Assembly: GCF_001442625.1 (NCBI RefSeq)
Contig: NZ_LMZQ01000003.1
Coordinates: 558,001 to 622,000 of the forward strand
DNA length: 64,000 nt
Origin: Pedobacter ginsenosidimutans
GTDB taxonomy: Bacteria; Bacteroidota; Bacteroidia; Sphingobacteriales; Sphingobacteriaceae
Reading direction: 5' to 3'
The notes below the pieces were generated by a model. That model worked only from the letters and a program-made list of their open reading frames with translations. It was not told the DNA's origin and did not search any database. The position numbers and the translations under genes are program-made. Shown piece after piece: positions 42,350-51,616 of the stretch; the first letter of the stretch is position 1, and the number at the start of each line of letters is the position of its first letter.

Positions 42350-43621
42350 TTAAATTAAGTCAAAACCGATATCTTCTCTGAAATATTTCCCATCGAAATA
42401 AATTCTGCCAGCATCAGCAGTTGCTGATTGTAAGGCAGTAAACAAATCTTTTTGCAAACTGGTAATCGCAATTACCCTTCCGCCATTTGTTTTTACCACA
42501 TCATTTTCTAACAATGTTCCGGCATGGAATGCATTAGAATGACGTAGGTTTTCAATTCCGGTAATGGCTTTACCCTTCAGGTAATCGCCGGGGTAACCAC
42601 CTGCTACAATCATTACAGTAGCAGCTGTTTGCTCTGAAATAACCAAACTAACCTGGTTTAATTGTTTGTTGGCAGTAGCTAAAAACAACTCTACCAAGTC
42701 GTTTTCAACTCTAGGAATCACACTCTCTGTTTCAGGATCGCCCATACGCGCATTGTACTCGATTACAAATGGCTCTTCTCCTACTTTTATCAATCCGAAG
42801 AAGATGAAACCTGTATAATCGATATTATCTTTCTTTAAACCGTCAACTGTTGGCTTAATAATGCGTTCTTCTACTTTAGCCAAAAATTCTGGTGTGGCAA
42901 AAGGAACCGGCGAAACCGAGCCCATACCACCAGTATTTAAACCTGTATCGCCTTGACCAATCCGTTTATAATCTTTAGCCGAAGGCAGTGTGATATAATT
43001 TTCACCATCAGTTAAAATAAATACCGAAAGTTCTATTCCGCTTAAAAATTCTTCAATTACTACAGTTGCCCCAGCTGCACCAAATTTACCGCCAAGCATC
43101 AGTTTTAATTCTTCCTGAGCCTCAATGGTTTCGGTACAGATTAATACACCTTTACCTGCCGCCAAACCATCGGCCTTTAAAACAACCGGCAACGCATGGT
43201 TTTGCAGATAAGCTAAGCCATCTTCTAAAGTTTCGGGCGTGAAAGATTTTGAAGCTGCAGTAGGAATACCATGGCGCTCCATAAACTGTTTAGAGAAATC
43301 TTTACTTCCTTCTAAAATAGCGCCTTCTTTTTTAGGTCCGATAACCGGAATGTGCGCAATGGCTTTGTCGGCAAGGAAAAAATCGTGAATACCATTTACC
43401 AAAGGTTCTTCCGGACCTACTACAACGAGTTCGATGTTTTCGGTAAGCACTACTTTTTTAATGGCATCAAAATCGTTTACATTGATGTTGATGTTTGTAC
43501 CATAAGCTCCTGTACCACCATTACCTGGAGCAATAATTAGTTTATCGCAGTGCGAAGACTGGCTCATTTTCCAAGCGAATGTGCTTTCTCTGCCGCCTGA
43601 CCCTAAAAGTAAGATATTCAT
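42350..43621 (-). CDS. purD: Phosphoribosylamine-glycine ligase
   Basis: 423 residues, second step of purine synthesis. N-terminus MNILLLGSGGRESTFAWKM, VVGPEEPLVNGIHDFF, ATP-grasp domain with VVLKADGLAAGKGVLIC, and YNARMGDPETESVIPRVENDL. ATG at 43621. A TATCTTTG box (minus strand 43634-43627) lies 5 bases before the start, without a convincing TTTG partner. SUKH gene follows 12 bases downstream. Confidence 0.97.
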   Translation of the reverse strand: MNILLLGSGGRESTFAWKMSQSSHCDKLIIAPGNGGTGAYGTNININVNDFDAIKKVVLTENIELVVVGPEEPLVNGIHDFFLADKAIAHIPVIGPKKEGAILEGSKDFSKQFMERHGIPTAASKSFTPETLEDGLAYLQNHALPVVLKADGLAAGKGVLICTETIEAQEELKLMLGGKFGAAGATVVIEEFLSGIELSVFILTDGENYITLPSAKDYKRIGQGDTGLNTGGMGSVSPVPFATPEFLAKVEERIIKPTVDGLKKDNIDYTGFIFFGLIKVGEEPFVIEYNARMGDPETESVIPRVENDLVELFLATANKQLNQVSLVISEQTAATVMIVAGGYPGDYLKGKAITGIENLRHSNAFHAGTLLENDVVKTNGGRVIAITSLQKDLFTALQSATADAGRIYFDGKYFREDIGFDLI

Positions 43622-43705
43622 ATCGGCAAAGATAATATTTTACCATCAAGTAGCCCAGTATGAAGTGGTAAGACTTTATGATAAAGTGCTTTTGCACTAA
43701 ACTAG

Positions 43706-44104
43706 TCAGTATTTAAAAAATATAAAGAGGAATACGGAGCTAAAATATGCCCAAAGAATAGAAAACATAGCATGGACGGTAGTTTCGAATAGCTTACCTT
43801 TCCACAAATCCCTGGAGTAAACAAAAAACTGAATAAAGAATCTGGTAGTCCAAAATAGGCCCAAACCGAGCGAGATCTTTCTTCCAAGATCAGTCTGTAT
43901 TAATTCATTTGATGAAGTTAAACAGAGTAAGCCCATTAGAAGTACGGTAAACGCAATAAAAAAGGCATGTACCAACATCATTTGTCTGTTTATTAAACTC
44001 AGCAATTTAAGTTCACTTTCCCAATTAAAGTATCTTGGAAAAATGATGTGAATAAGTGCCAATACGACCAGAAGAGCACCAATTATTAATAAGTGTATTT
44101 GCAT
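43706..44104 (-). CDS. Four-helix membrane protein of unknown function
   Basis: 132 residues with four hydrophobic helices (5-24, 44-63, 80-98, 112-130) and FPRYFNWESELKLLSLINRQMMLVHAF between the first two, a pattern seen in small Bacteroidota membrane proteins. No family recognised. ATG at 44104. It is last in a minus-strand run after the membrane methyltransferase, whose stop is 5 bases upstream, and is probably co-transcribed with it. Confidence 0.75.
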   Translation of the reverse strand: MQIHLLIIGALLVVLALIHIIFPRYFNWESELKLLSLINRQMMLVHAFFIAFTVLLMGLLCLTSSNELIQTDLGRKISLGLGLFWTTRFFIQFFVYSRDLWKGKLFETTVHAMFSILWAYFSSVFLFIFFKY

Positions 44105-44109
44105 TTAAA

Positions 44110-44862
44110 TCAAGGGCAACAGTTAAAAACAGACATAAATGGCGTGAATTTCGTTTCAGACAAAGAAGAAAAACCTGCTGTTTTAAATGCTTTTCGCCAA
44201 ACTCTCCGTGAGAAAAAATGTGTAAAACCAATAGAAAAAGCTATAAAATTGGGCAAATCTCGTAAATGTTCTACCATAATTACCTGACCTGTTGGTTTAC
44301 ATAACCGATAACATTCCTTTAAAAAAACAATCTTCTCTTGCTGCGATCTTATTTCGTGGGCAGCCGACAACAGGAATATCATATCAACAGATTTATCGTG
44401 CAAAGGAATAAAATCTGTGGCTATCTGTGCTGTATCAGGAAAGATCAAACTTACTTTTCTTGCCCTGACTATTGCCTGTTCAGTATGTTTTTCAGGATTG
44501 TAAAAATCGAAAACCTTTAAAGTTGCTTGCGGAAAATGACTTTCAAGAATGAAGCTTGTTTCATCAAAACCTGCATTAATATTTAGGATTAAGTCTGGAT
44601 TTGAATTTGAAATACCAGTTTTTTTTAACCAATCGAAATGATAATAGCCAGAAAAATCGTAAACATATGCAGATACGATTAGGGGCATTAAAAGACCATA
44701 TAGAAATGCTAAAATAATTATCCAAAACAAGACAATAGGCCATTGCAATACTATTTGGGAAACTATCACTAACAATAAAGCTATAAGGCCAAATATGTAA
44801 AAATGCCTGTTAAAACTTAAAATATTTAATACGCCCTGAAATTTTCTTCTTTTTACTTCCAT
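44110..44862 (-). CDS. Membrane-anchored SAM-dependent methyltransferase
   Basis: 250 residues. Two N-terminal membrane helices (about 22-40 and 44-65), then a Rossmann domain with LILNINAGFDETSFIL (glycine-poor motif I), LKVFDFYNPEKHTE as motif II, and FLLSAAHEIRSQQEKIVF and GQVIMVEHLRDLPNF (post-II/III). It resembles class I methyltransferases that act on lipids or quinones at the membrane. ATG at 44862 overlaps the end of the DUF2071 gene (TAA at 44853-44855) by ten bases. Substrate not predictable. Confidence 0.75.
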   Translation of the reverse strand: MEVKRRKFQGVLNILSFNRHFYIFGLIALLLVIVSQIVLQWPIVLFWIIILAFLYGLLMPLIVSAYVYDFSGYYHFDWLKKTGISNSNPDLILNINAGFDETSFILESHFPQATLKVFDFYNPEKHTEQAIVRARKVSLIFPDTAQIATDFIPLHDKSVDMIFLLSAAHEIRSQQEKIVFLKECYRLCKPTGQVIMVEHLRDLPNFIAFSIGFTHFFSRRVWRKAFKTAGFSSLSETKFTPFMSVFNCCP

Positions 44863-45590
44863 TTTTCAATTTTTCCTCTTTTCCAATAATAAGGGATGTT
44901 TTGAATGTCAAAGGCATTTGCTAAAATCGGTCCATTTAGATTTAATGAATTTAAAAATCCAAAGCTGTAACTGGCAATTTTTATGGGAGTTGGCTGCCAG
45001 TTTTGCCTCACACCTTCAATAATTAAAACTTCCTTGTTTTTTTTGTTGTAAGTAAATGTAAAGGGCAAAGGCCCTGCAAATCTTCTGGCTTCCTTCCAAT
45101 CGGCAAATGGCGAATCTTCGGGCAAGGCAACCTCATGATCTGTTTTATCGATTACGATTTTAAAATTAGAATTGGTTGAAGTAATTTCTTTAGTATTTTC
45201 TCTGTCAATTAGCGATATATCTGTTGTGGTATAATTGTAATGGGTAAAAATATTGCCCATAAATTCCATTTTCTTTTTATTCGTTTCTGATTTTAAAATA
45301 TACAGACCACGAAGACTTTTCCCTGCTTTGTTCGTATAACTCACAAATACACGATAACCAATAAGAAAAAAATCGTTACCCATAAATTTAGGAAAGCCTT
45401 TTGGTCGCAAATTTTTCGTCTGAACCATAGCGATAGCAATGAAAGCCCATTTATCTTTAAAGAGATCCAGCGCTAAACATTCCGGAATAAGGTGTTCTAA
45501 TTCTGCTTTTGGAACAGCAAACGTTAATACGAGTGAGTTTTCAAAAAATGCATCGACTGCAAATGGGTGGTTTTTCAGAAATGAGAACAT
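44853..45590 (-). CDS. DUF2071 protein
   Basis: 245 residues of the DUF2071 family (acetoacetate-decarboxylase-like fold): PFAVDAFFENSLVLTFAVPK at the start, LIPECLALDLFKDKWAFIAI, and the C-terminal IEGVRQNWQPTPIKIASYSF. Function unknown. ATG at 45590, overlapping the DoxX-like gene end by 16 bases. The family decarboxylase lysine is not obvious. Confidence 0.8.
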   Translation of the reverse strand: MFSFLKNHPFAVDAFFENSLVLTFAVPKAELEHLIPECLALDLFKDKWAFIAIAMVQTKNLRPKGFPKFMGNDFFLIGYRVFVSYTNKAGKSLRGLYILKSETNKKKMEFMGNIFTHYNYTTTDISLIDRENTKEITSTNSNFKIVIDKTDHEVALPEDSPFADWKEARRFAGPLPFTFTYNKKNKEVLIIEGVRQNWQPTPIKIASYSFGFLNSLNLNGPILANAFDIQNIPYYWKRGKIEKWK

Positions 45591-46000
45591 GATGCCTGTT
45601 GCGTTGTTTTTTTATTAAAATAAAACCCATTGATAAACACAACTATAATAAATATACATGCAAAGAGCGAATTGAATTTCCCCCAAAGCAATAGATCTGG
45701 CACAAGTATAAATTCTATGGTATTCATTGTAGCAACTATTACAATCTGAACAACAGCATTTAGCTTAGTTTTGAAACTACTCAAAATCCAGATTGCCATC
45801 ACAATCTCTGATATGCCTATAAAAACTGTAAAGTAATGACTATGGGTGGGTGTTAAGATTCTGGCAACGATCTGTTCGTGGCGGGGTACAAGACCTAACA
45901 CTTTGCAAAACAATCCGTTTGCAAGCCAAACCAATGCAATAAACCAGGTAAGTATTCTTTGTGGTAATACTTGATTGTTGCGATTGATCACATTTATCAT
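45575..46000 (-). CDS. DoxX-like membrane protein
   Basis: 141 residues with four membrane helices and the DoxX-like pattern WFIALVWLANGLFCKVLGLVPRHEQIV and ISEIVMAIWILSSFKTK. Such proteins are linked to quinone or thiosulfate metabolism in some species, but not in this branch. ATG at 46000, 6 bases from the stop of the reductase gene. Cysteines near the C-terminus (QQASCSHF) are notable but not a known motif. Confidence 0.8.
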   Translation of the reverse strand: MINVINRNNQVLPQRILTWFIALVWLANGLFCKVLGLVPRHEQIVARILTPTHSHYFTVFIGISEIVMAIWILSSFKTKLNAVVQIVIVATMNTIEFILVPDLLLWGKFNSLFACIFIIVVFINGFYFNKKTTQQASCSHF

Positions 46001-46006
46001 ATCGCT

Positions 46007-46882
46007 TTATTTCGCGCTTCTTGTCATTTGTTCGAGCATATCCCACATTTCATTCGGGATCGCTTCCAAACCATTCATCTGGCCTGCTCCCTGCAACCAT
46101 TCACCTCCATCAATGGTAATTACTTCGCCATTAATGTATCCGGAGAAATCGCTCACCAGAAATGCAGCTAAATTGGCGAGTTCCTGATGATCACCAACTC
46201 TTTTCAAAGGTACACGGTTTTTGAAATCGAATTTTTTGGCTAAATCGCCAGGCAGTAAACGCTCCCATGCACCTTTGGTTGGGAATGGGCCAGGGGCAAT
46301 CGCATTGGTCCGGATACCATATTTACCCCATTCTACAGCTAGAGATCTTGTTAGTGCTAAAACACCTCCTTTTGCACAGGCCGAAGGCACAACATAGGCT
46401 GAGCCTGTAAAAGCGTAAGTGGTAATTATATTTAAAACTGTTGCCGCTTGTTTTTCCTTAATCCAGTGTTTACCAAAGGTAAGAGTACAGTTAACCGTTC
46501 CTTTTAAAACAATATCGATAATAGATGAAAATGCATTGGCCGATAACCGTTCGGTTGGAGAGATGAAATTACCTGCAGCATTGTTCAATAATACATCAAC
46601 CGAACCAAATCTTTCTAAAGTTCTGGCCAATACGTTTTCTACCTGTGCTACTTCCCTAACATCACAGGCAACTGCCAATACTTTGCCGCCTGTTTTTTCT
46701 TCCATTTCATCGGCAGTTTTTTGCAATACATCCTGTTTTCTGCTTGTGATTACGAGGTTGGCTCCTAATTTCAAGAAATATACGCCCATTGCTTTCCCCA
46801 ATCCTGTTCCACCGCCTGTAATTACAATGGTTTTTCCTTTTAAAGCGTCTTCTCTGAGCATTGGTGCATTATAACTGAACAT
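46007..46882 (-). CDS. 2,4-dienoyl-CoA reductase-type SDR
   Basis: 291 residues. NAD(P)-binding TITGG-like VITGGGTGLGKAMG and NNAAGNF. The tail AVEWGKYGIRTNAIAPGPFP and TKGAWERLLPG match mitochondrial-type 2,4-dienoyl-CoA reductases. The canonical YxxxK is absent; PSACAKGG carries the serine-lysine pair expected in this enzyme. It would reduce 2,4-dienoyl-CoA from unsaturated fatty acids. ATG at 46882. It is 87 bases from the isomerase gene and 6 bases from the DoxX-like gene on the same strand. Confidence 0.9.
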   Translation of the reverse strand: MFSYNAPMLREDALKGKTIVITGGGTGLGKAMGVYFLKLGANLVITSRKQDVLQKTADEMEEKTGGKVLAVACDVREVAQVENVLARTLERFGSVDVLLNNAAGNFISPTERLSANAFSSIIDIVLKGTVNCTLTFGKHWIKEKQAATVLNIITTYAFTGSAYVVPSACAKGGVLALTRSLAVEWGKYGIRTNAIAPGPFPTKGAWERLLPGDLAKKFDFKNRVPLKRVGDHQELANLAAFLVSDFSGYINGEVITIDGGEWLQGAGQMNGLEAIPNEMWDMLEQMTRSAK

Positions 46883-46969
46883 AGTATATTGGTTAACTGG
46901 TTAATTGTTGTAATTGGCTAACTGTAGCGTTGGTTAATTCCTAGCTGAAAACCAACAACTATAAACTGA

Positions 46970-47731
46970 TTACTTTCTCTGTAGGTTAGCTAAAATTGTT
47001 TTTAAAATATGACGTGTTGCCGGCGACCACCACTGTGCTAACATTTTTTCTAAAGTAGCCGATTGATCTGCGGTTACTGCAGCAATTAATTCCTCGCGGA
47101 TATTTAATTTGCTTTGCGACCAGGTATTACTTTCGAGCTCCATGTATTTCTTAATCTTACGCTCAGCAGCCGTTAACAAACTTTCATTTTTCACCAGTTC
47201 ATCAACCAAGCCGACTTTTAAAGCTTCTTCGGGACTGTAAAGTTTACCCGAAAGTAAACTACGGCTTGCTTCAGCCTTACCTAACCAAAACGCATACAAT
47301 TGAAAAATACTATTTGGCACAATAATACCTACCGGAACCTCATTAAGTCCAATAATGTATTGTCCTTCTGCCATTACCCGATAATCGCAGGCCAATGCCA
47401 TTACACAGCCACCGGCCGGACTATGGCCACTAATTGCGGCTACCATCGGTTTTTTAAACGAAACCATATTGGCGGTGAAGCCCAAAAATAACTGCCAGAA
47501 AGATTTAGCCTCTTCTTCGTTGTAGTTATAAAGTTCTACCAAATCCAGTCCCGCAGAAAAGAAAGGTGCTGTACCAGTTAAAATTACACCGCCAATGTTA
47601 TCATCAGCGGTAATATTTTTAAGCATATCGTCAAGCTCGGTAATCAACTCGCGGTTTAAGGCATTCGATTTTCCTCTATCTAACGTAATGGTTGCCAGGC
47701 GATCTTTAACACTTACTTTTATTGTATTCAT
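46970..47731 (-). CDS. Delta3,Delta2-enoyl-CoA isomerase-type crotonase
   Basis: 253 residues of the crotonase family. SAGLDLVELY (oxyanion-hole part), AISGHSPAGGCVMALACDYR, and IIGLNEVPVGIIVPNSIF, where the glutamate after LN is the isomerase base. This loop matches mitochondrial enoyl-CoA isomerase (ECI) better than hydratases, which carry two glutamates. It would shift double bonds during unsaturated fatty-acid oxidation, and pairs logically with the following reductase. ATG at 47731. Confidence 0.88.
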   Translation of the reverse strand: MNTIKVSVKDRLATITLDRGKSNALNRELITELDDMLKNITADDNIGGVILTGTAPFFSAGLDLVELYNYNEEEAKSFWQLFLGFTANMVSFKKPMVAAISGHSPAGGCVMALACDYRVMAEGQYIIGLNEVPVGIIVPNSIFQLYAFWLGKAEASRSLLSGKLYSPEEALKVGLVDELVKNESLLTAAERKIKKYMELESNTWSQSKLNIREELIAAVTADQSATLEKMLAQWWSPATRHILKTILANLQRK

Positions 47732-47829
47732 ATTTTAAATAGTATCAAGATTTAAGAATCTAGTATCAAGGTAAATATACCGCAGCATAAACTATGCATG
47801 CATACTAATTCAAATTTATCTATTTTTAT

Positions 47830-50520
47830 CTATTTAACATCATAAGTATAAACTTTTCTTGCCAAGTGCCCTATAGCGTCTATTCCTTCTATTACTACAC
47901 GGTAGGTTCCGGGTTCGTCTGCATTATAAAATTCGAACTGTGCTTTTCCATCTTTATCTGTAACAACCTGTGGGTTCCAATAAATAGTTGTTCTGAAATC
48001 AGTCCTGCTGCTTGAACTTGCCGCATCATATTTTGGCGAATAAAATTCTCTTGAAATCGTAAATCCTTTTGGATTAAAGGTTACAATTCCAGGTGCATAA
48101 CGAGCAGTACTTCTTCCCCCATCACCACGTTTAGTAGTGATAATAATTACACCACCTCCTCCTCGCGAACCATAAATAGCTGTATTTCCTATACTTTTTA
48201 AAAGCTCGATAGATTCTACATCGCTTGGAACAACATTATCCAGAAAATCAGCTTCCATCTGCATACCATCAACAATAATTTGTATAGGAGTATCCTGGCT
48301 ACGCATAAGGTAAGGTATATTGCCCCTAAATATTACACCTGGCAAACGGCCCTGCAAACATTGAGATAAGGTAATACAAGTGGATAACTGATCGGCTGTC
48401 ATTATGAAATCGGCCCTACCGGCACCGTTTAGGTTGGATGAGTTCTTCGCCGGGTTTTTCTTTTCGGTAATGGTTACTTCTTCGAGTTTAATGGTCCGCT
48501 CTAGCAAGCCTAAACGGGTCATCTCATTAAAATAGTTATCGCTTTCTTTAATATACTTCATCAAAGTATTGTTCACATTGATATCAATATCAGCTCCATT
48601 TTTATTCTTGGTTACAATCTGCCCAGGAACGATATCAAGATTAATATCTACAAACTTCCTTTCTGTTTTAGTTCTTGCCTGAACAACAAATTTTGTACTA
48701 TCGCCAAAACTTAAATTATCGAAAACAAATTTTCCTTCGGCATTGGTTACCGTATCCAAAATGTACACCGTTCCTTTTGTAGCCATTAGCATTACCTTAC
48801 CACCAGGTACAGGTTTATTGCCCTTCATTACCGTTCCACTAATGGTAATGGACTGCTCGGGTTTATAGGTAATATTCGGACCAACATTATTGATGATGTT
48901 TTTCCAAAGAAATCTTCTCCAGCCCTGGGTAAGCATTAAGTTATCGAGTTCCTTTTGTGTTTGAAGATCATCCTTTAAAAAATAATGGTTGGGTTTCTCT
49001 ACATACCCGCTCAAATCAGAGGTAAGTAATAACGAGGTGAGGATATTCGACTCATTATTTTCATCAGGTGTTACTTTTGCTGCGTTGGTTACAGCAACCG
49101 AAAAACTACCTAAAACGGGTTTATTATCATTATTAGCATCGAAAGTAAAGGCCGCTTTCCCTCTTTTTGAACTAGAAACTCCTGATGCATTAACCGATAC
49201 GTCAATTAACTCGGCCTTGTTATTAATAAAAACCAACCGCTCTGCCAAAGGTTGATTGCTGCTTGAAAATAAAGTAAACTGCACAATGCCGATTGGCAGG
49301 TTCTTTTTTGGAATATTGGCCACTAGTACTTGCTTATCCATTTTAGCTTTCGAGCCATAGTATACATTGCCACCATGCTGTGCCACAACTTTTAGTTCAT
49401 CACCATTCACAAGATCGGCGCTGGCCATAATTTTAACCACTACTTTACCTGTATCTAAAGCATTTACAGAAAGTGCATAACCACTTTTAACGGCTACAGG
49501 TAATTTCAACGTTTTTTCTGATCCATCCTTAAATTTAACCTTTGCCGAATATGACTTACCAGCCTGATTGTTAAACACAAAGTTACCCATACCTAAATAA
49601 TTGGTGGCAAAACTGGTTACTTCATTTCCCCCTTCGTCTATTACAGTTCCCTCCACATCTTCGCCGCGGCCATCGGCATTAACCGCTTTAATGGCAACTT
49701 TTTGGGGCAATTCTTCAACAAGCGTTCCCCCCTCCGGCATAAACTGTACATCGACATTGTTAGACGTCGAAGTGATCGGGATAGATTTGATTACTTTTTG
49801 TTTATTATCCAGCGCGATGGTAGCAATAATTTTCCCTGATTTATTTTGGAATGATTGATTGTTTGTGAAGCTAATTACCGCATCACCTGTTAAACTTGTT
49901 TTAACTTTACCCTTTGTAACGGTACGGTAATCTAACTGAACTTCATAACTTACTTCATTTTCACTATAAGCCACACCATTTTTATCTTCAAAATGAACTG
50001 TTGCGGTTACTTTATCTGCATTGTTCTCTTTGGTAAAACTGTAAGAAGTTTTTGTAAAAACTTTGTTAGCCCAGCTATTTCCGATCTTAATTGTCTTATC
50101 GTAAAAGAATTCGGTGCCAAAATTCCGCATGTAATTGGTATAGGCCCTAATTCTATAATTGCCCTCGACAAGTGAATCTGTTAGCTTAAAATCGCCCCAG
50201 GTAATTCCGCCCATAATAGGTAACTTAACCAGTTTTTTTAGCGAATCTTTTTCATTTATCAGCTCCACATACAGGATCTTACTAATGCCCGAAGGGGCTG
50301 AAGTCTTGGTATTTACAACATAGGCTTTGAACCAAATATCATCGCCAATGGCATAATAAGGCTTATCTAAGTGAAGGTGAACTTTTTCTTGCGGATATTT
50401 ACTGGTGTAATCTTCGAGTTTTTGCAAGAGCTGACTAAATGGATCATCATCCATTTTAAATGCGGCAAAAACAATAAGTAGAGATAGAAAACTGATTGCG
50501 AGAGTAATTTTGAGTTTCAT
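47830..50520 (-). CDS. Secreted macroglobulin-like protein with TonB-plug domain and no barrel
   Basis: 896 residues from ATG 50520 (signal MKLKITLAISFLSLLIVFAAF; the upstream in-frame start would add 19 residues before it). Order: MG2-type macroglobulin domain (about 30-130, QEKVHLHLDKPYYAIGDDIW), several beta domains, a carboxypeptidase-regulatory-like domain (about 550-615), a TonB plug (about 700-800, QLSTCITLSQCLQGRLPGV and DTPIQIIVDGMQ), then a final macroglobulin-like strand set ending VYTYDVK. The plug is not followed by a beta-barrel, so it is not a receptor by itself. Such hybrids are widespread in Bacteroidota with unknown role. Confidence 0.85.
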   Translation of the reverse strand: MKLKITLAISFLSLLIVFAAFKMDDDPFSQLLQKLEDYTSKYPQEKVHLHLDKPYYAIGDDIWFKAYVVNTKTSAPSGISKILYVELINEKDSLKKLVKLPIMGGITWGDFKLTDSLVEGNYRIRAYTNYMRNFGTEFFYDKTIKIGNSWANKVFTKTSYSFTKENNADKVTATVHFEDKNGVAYSENEVSYEVQLDYRTVTKGKVKTSLTGDAVISFTNNQSFQNKSGKIIATIALDNKQKVIKSIPITSTSNNVDVQFMPEGGTLVEELPQKVAIKAVNADGRGEDVEGTVIDEGGNEVTSFATNYLGMGNFVFNNQAGKSYSAKVKFKDGSEKTLKLPVAVKSGYALSVNALDTGKVVVKIMASADLVNGDELKVVAQHGGNVYYGSKAKMDKQVLVANIPKKNLPIGIVQFTLFSSSNQPLAERLVFINNKAELIDVSVNASGVSSSKRGKAAFTFDANNDNKPVLGSFSVAVTNAAKVTPDENNESNILTSLLLTSDLSGYVEKPNHYFLKDDLQTQKELDNLMLTQGWRRFLWKNIINNVGPNITYKPEQSITISGTVMKGNKPVPGGKVMLMATKGTVYILDTVTNAEGKFVFDNLSFGDSTKFVVQARTKTERKFVDINLDIVPGQIVTKNKNGADIDINVNNTLMKYIKESDNYFNEMTRLGLLERTIKLEEVTITEKKNPAKNSSNLNGAGRADFIMTADQLSTCITLSQCLQGRLPGVIFRGNIPYLMRSQDTPIQIIVDGMQMEADFLDNVVPSDVESIELLKSIGNTAIYGSRGGGGVIIITTKRGDGGRSTARYAPGIVTFNPKGFTISREFYSPKYDAASSSSRTDFRTTIYWNPQVVTDKDGKAQFEFYNADEPGTYRVVIEGIDAIGHLARKVYTYDVK

Positions 50521-50709
50521 GTGGTTGGGTAACAAATAAATATGTGTCAAGGTACAAAACCTAAGGCATATTTTCATGAAGATACCATGAAATTTAGTTT
50601 CACTTCTAAATTTTTAGTTCACAACTACAGAAACACATTAATTTATCAATATGGCTTTGAAAATGAAGGATTCAGTGTGCCTGGCATTATCCTTATGTTG
50701 TTAATAAAT

Positions 50710-50965
50710 GCAGCAGCCACAGCACACTAGCTTTCATTTCCAAATAAAATATTCCTTTAAGCTATTGATTTGAAAATGAGGGGCTTCTGAGCATTTGGCA
50801 GCCACAGTCCCGCTTTACGCTTTATCCCGATGAAAAATCGGGATGTTCGCTTTAATCGGGTTTAGGAACGACGTTTAGTGCCAAGAGAACAAAACCGCCA
50901 ATCATAAACCCGACAGCAGCAGCCACAGCGTACTGACTTCCATTTCCAAAAAAGAAAAAGACGTC
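50710..50965. repeat. Degenerate intergenic repeats, no gene seen
   Basis: The 488-base gap 50521-51008 has only a 62-codon open frame without support. GCAGCAGCCACAGC occurs twice in direct orientation (50710-50723 and 50916-50929), each followed by CATTTCCAAA. Part of the middle resembles 29780-29880. An AATTGG/CCAATT hairpin lies near 50974-50997 downstream of dcd. Confidence 0.55.
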
Positions 50966-51008
50966 AGCTCTCAATTGGCTGTCGGCTAATAACCAATTAA
51001 GCAACTTG

Positions 51009-51545
51009 TTAAAACTTATTCTTCCACATCATGCTTTCTACCGGCCTGGTGGTTTTGTTGTTGTACTTGGCATTACCTTTTGTATTGTACATCGTTTCTA
51101 TCTTACCTTCAACAACAAAATAAATCAATTGGCCAATAGGCATTCCGGCATAAATTTTTACAGGTTGTGCTACTGATATTTCTAATGTCCAGGTATTACA
51201 GAAACCAACATCACCTTTACCTGCTGTTGCATGGATATCGATACCTAAACGGCCGGTACTACTTTTACCTTCTAAAAAAGGCACATGGCCGTGTGTTTCA
51301 GTATATTCTACCGTAACACCAAGATACAGCGTACCTGGGTAGAGCACATAACCATCTTTAGGAATTTCGAAATGTTCGATTTCATTGTGCGCCTTCGCAT
51401 CAAGCACACGGCTTTTATAAGTAGCCAGGTATTTTCCTAAATGTACATCATACGAGTTGGTTCCTAAACATTCGCGTTTAAAAGGCTCAATGATGATTGT
51501 TCCCTTCTCAATTTCTTCTAATATCCTGCTATCAGATAATATCAT
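51009..51545 (-). CDS. dcd: dCTP deaminase
   Basis: 178 residues. Deaminates dCTP to dUTP for thymidylate synthesis. MILSDSRILEEIEKGTIIIEPF is the family start; LEGKSSTGRLGIDIHATAG and the catalytic-glutamate region CNTWTLEISVAQPVKIYAG; C-terminal KYNNKTTRPVESMMW closes the trimer active site. ATG at 51545, divergent from the phosphopantetheinyl transferase gene with 71 bases between. Confidence 0.93.
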   Translation of the reverse strand: MILSDSRILEEIEKGTIIIEPFKRECLGTNSYDVHLGKYLATYKSRVLDAKAHNEIEHFEIPKDGYVLYPGTLYLGVTVEYTETHGHVPFLEGKSSTGRLGIDIHATAGKGDVGFCNTWTLEISVAQPVKIYAGMPIGQLIYFVVEGKIETMYNTKGNAKYNNKTTRPVESMMWKNKF

Positions 51546-51558
51546 TTTTATACGTATT

Positions 51559-51594
51559 TTTGGCCTAAATTATCATTTATTTAAGATAATTTTG
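51559..51594 (+). promoter_or_regulatory. Promoter of the phosphopantetheinyl transferase-lipB operon
   Basis: TTTG at 51559-51562 and TAATTTTG at 51587-51594, 24 bases apart. Predicted start near 51599, about 18 bases before the ATG. Confidence 0.55.
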
Positions 51595-51616
51595 CATGTA
51601 ATCTCCAATTTAATCA

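Noticed and set aside
46007..46882. Loss of the SDR YxxxK motif as inactivation
   Set aside because: 2,4-dienoyl-CoA reductases lack the canonical tyrosine position and keep the serine-lysine pair, so this is normal for the family.
50542..50730. 62-codon frame in the gap next to dcd
   Set aside because: It lies in repeat-rich DNA without ribosome-binding or promoter signals, and the protein is not recognisable.
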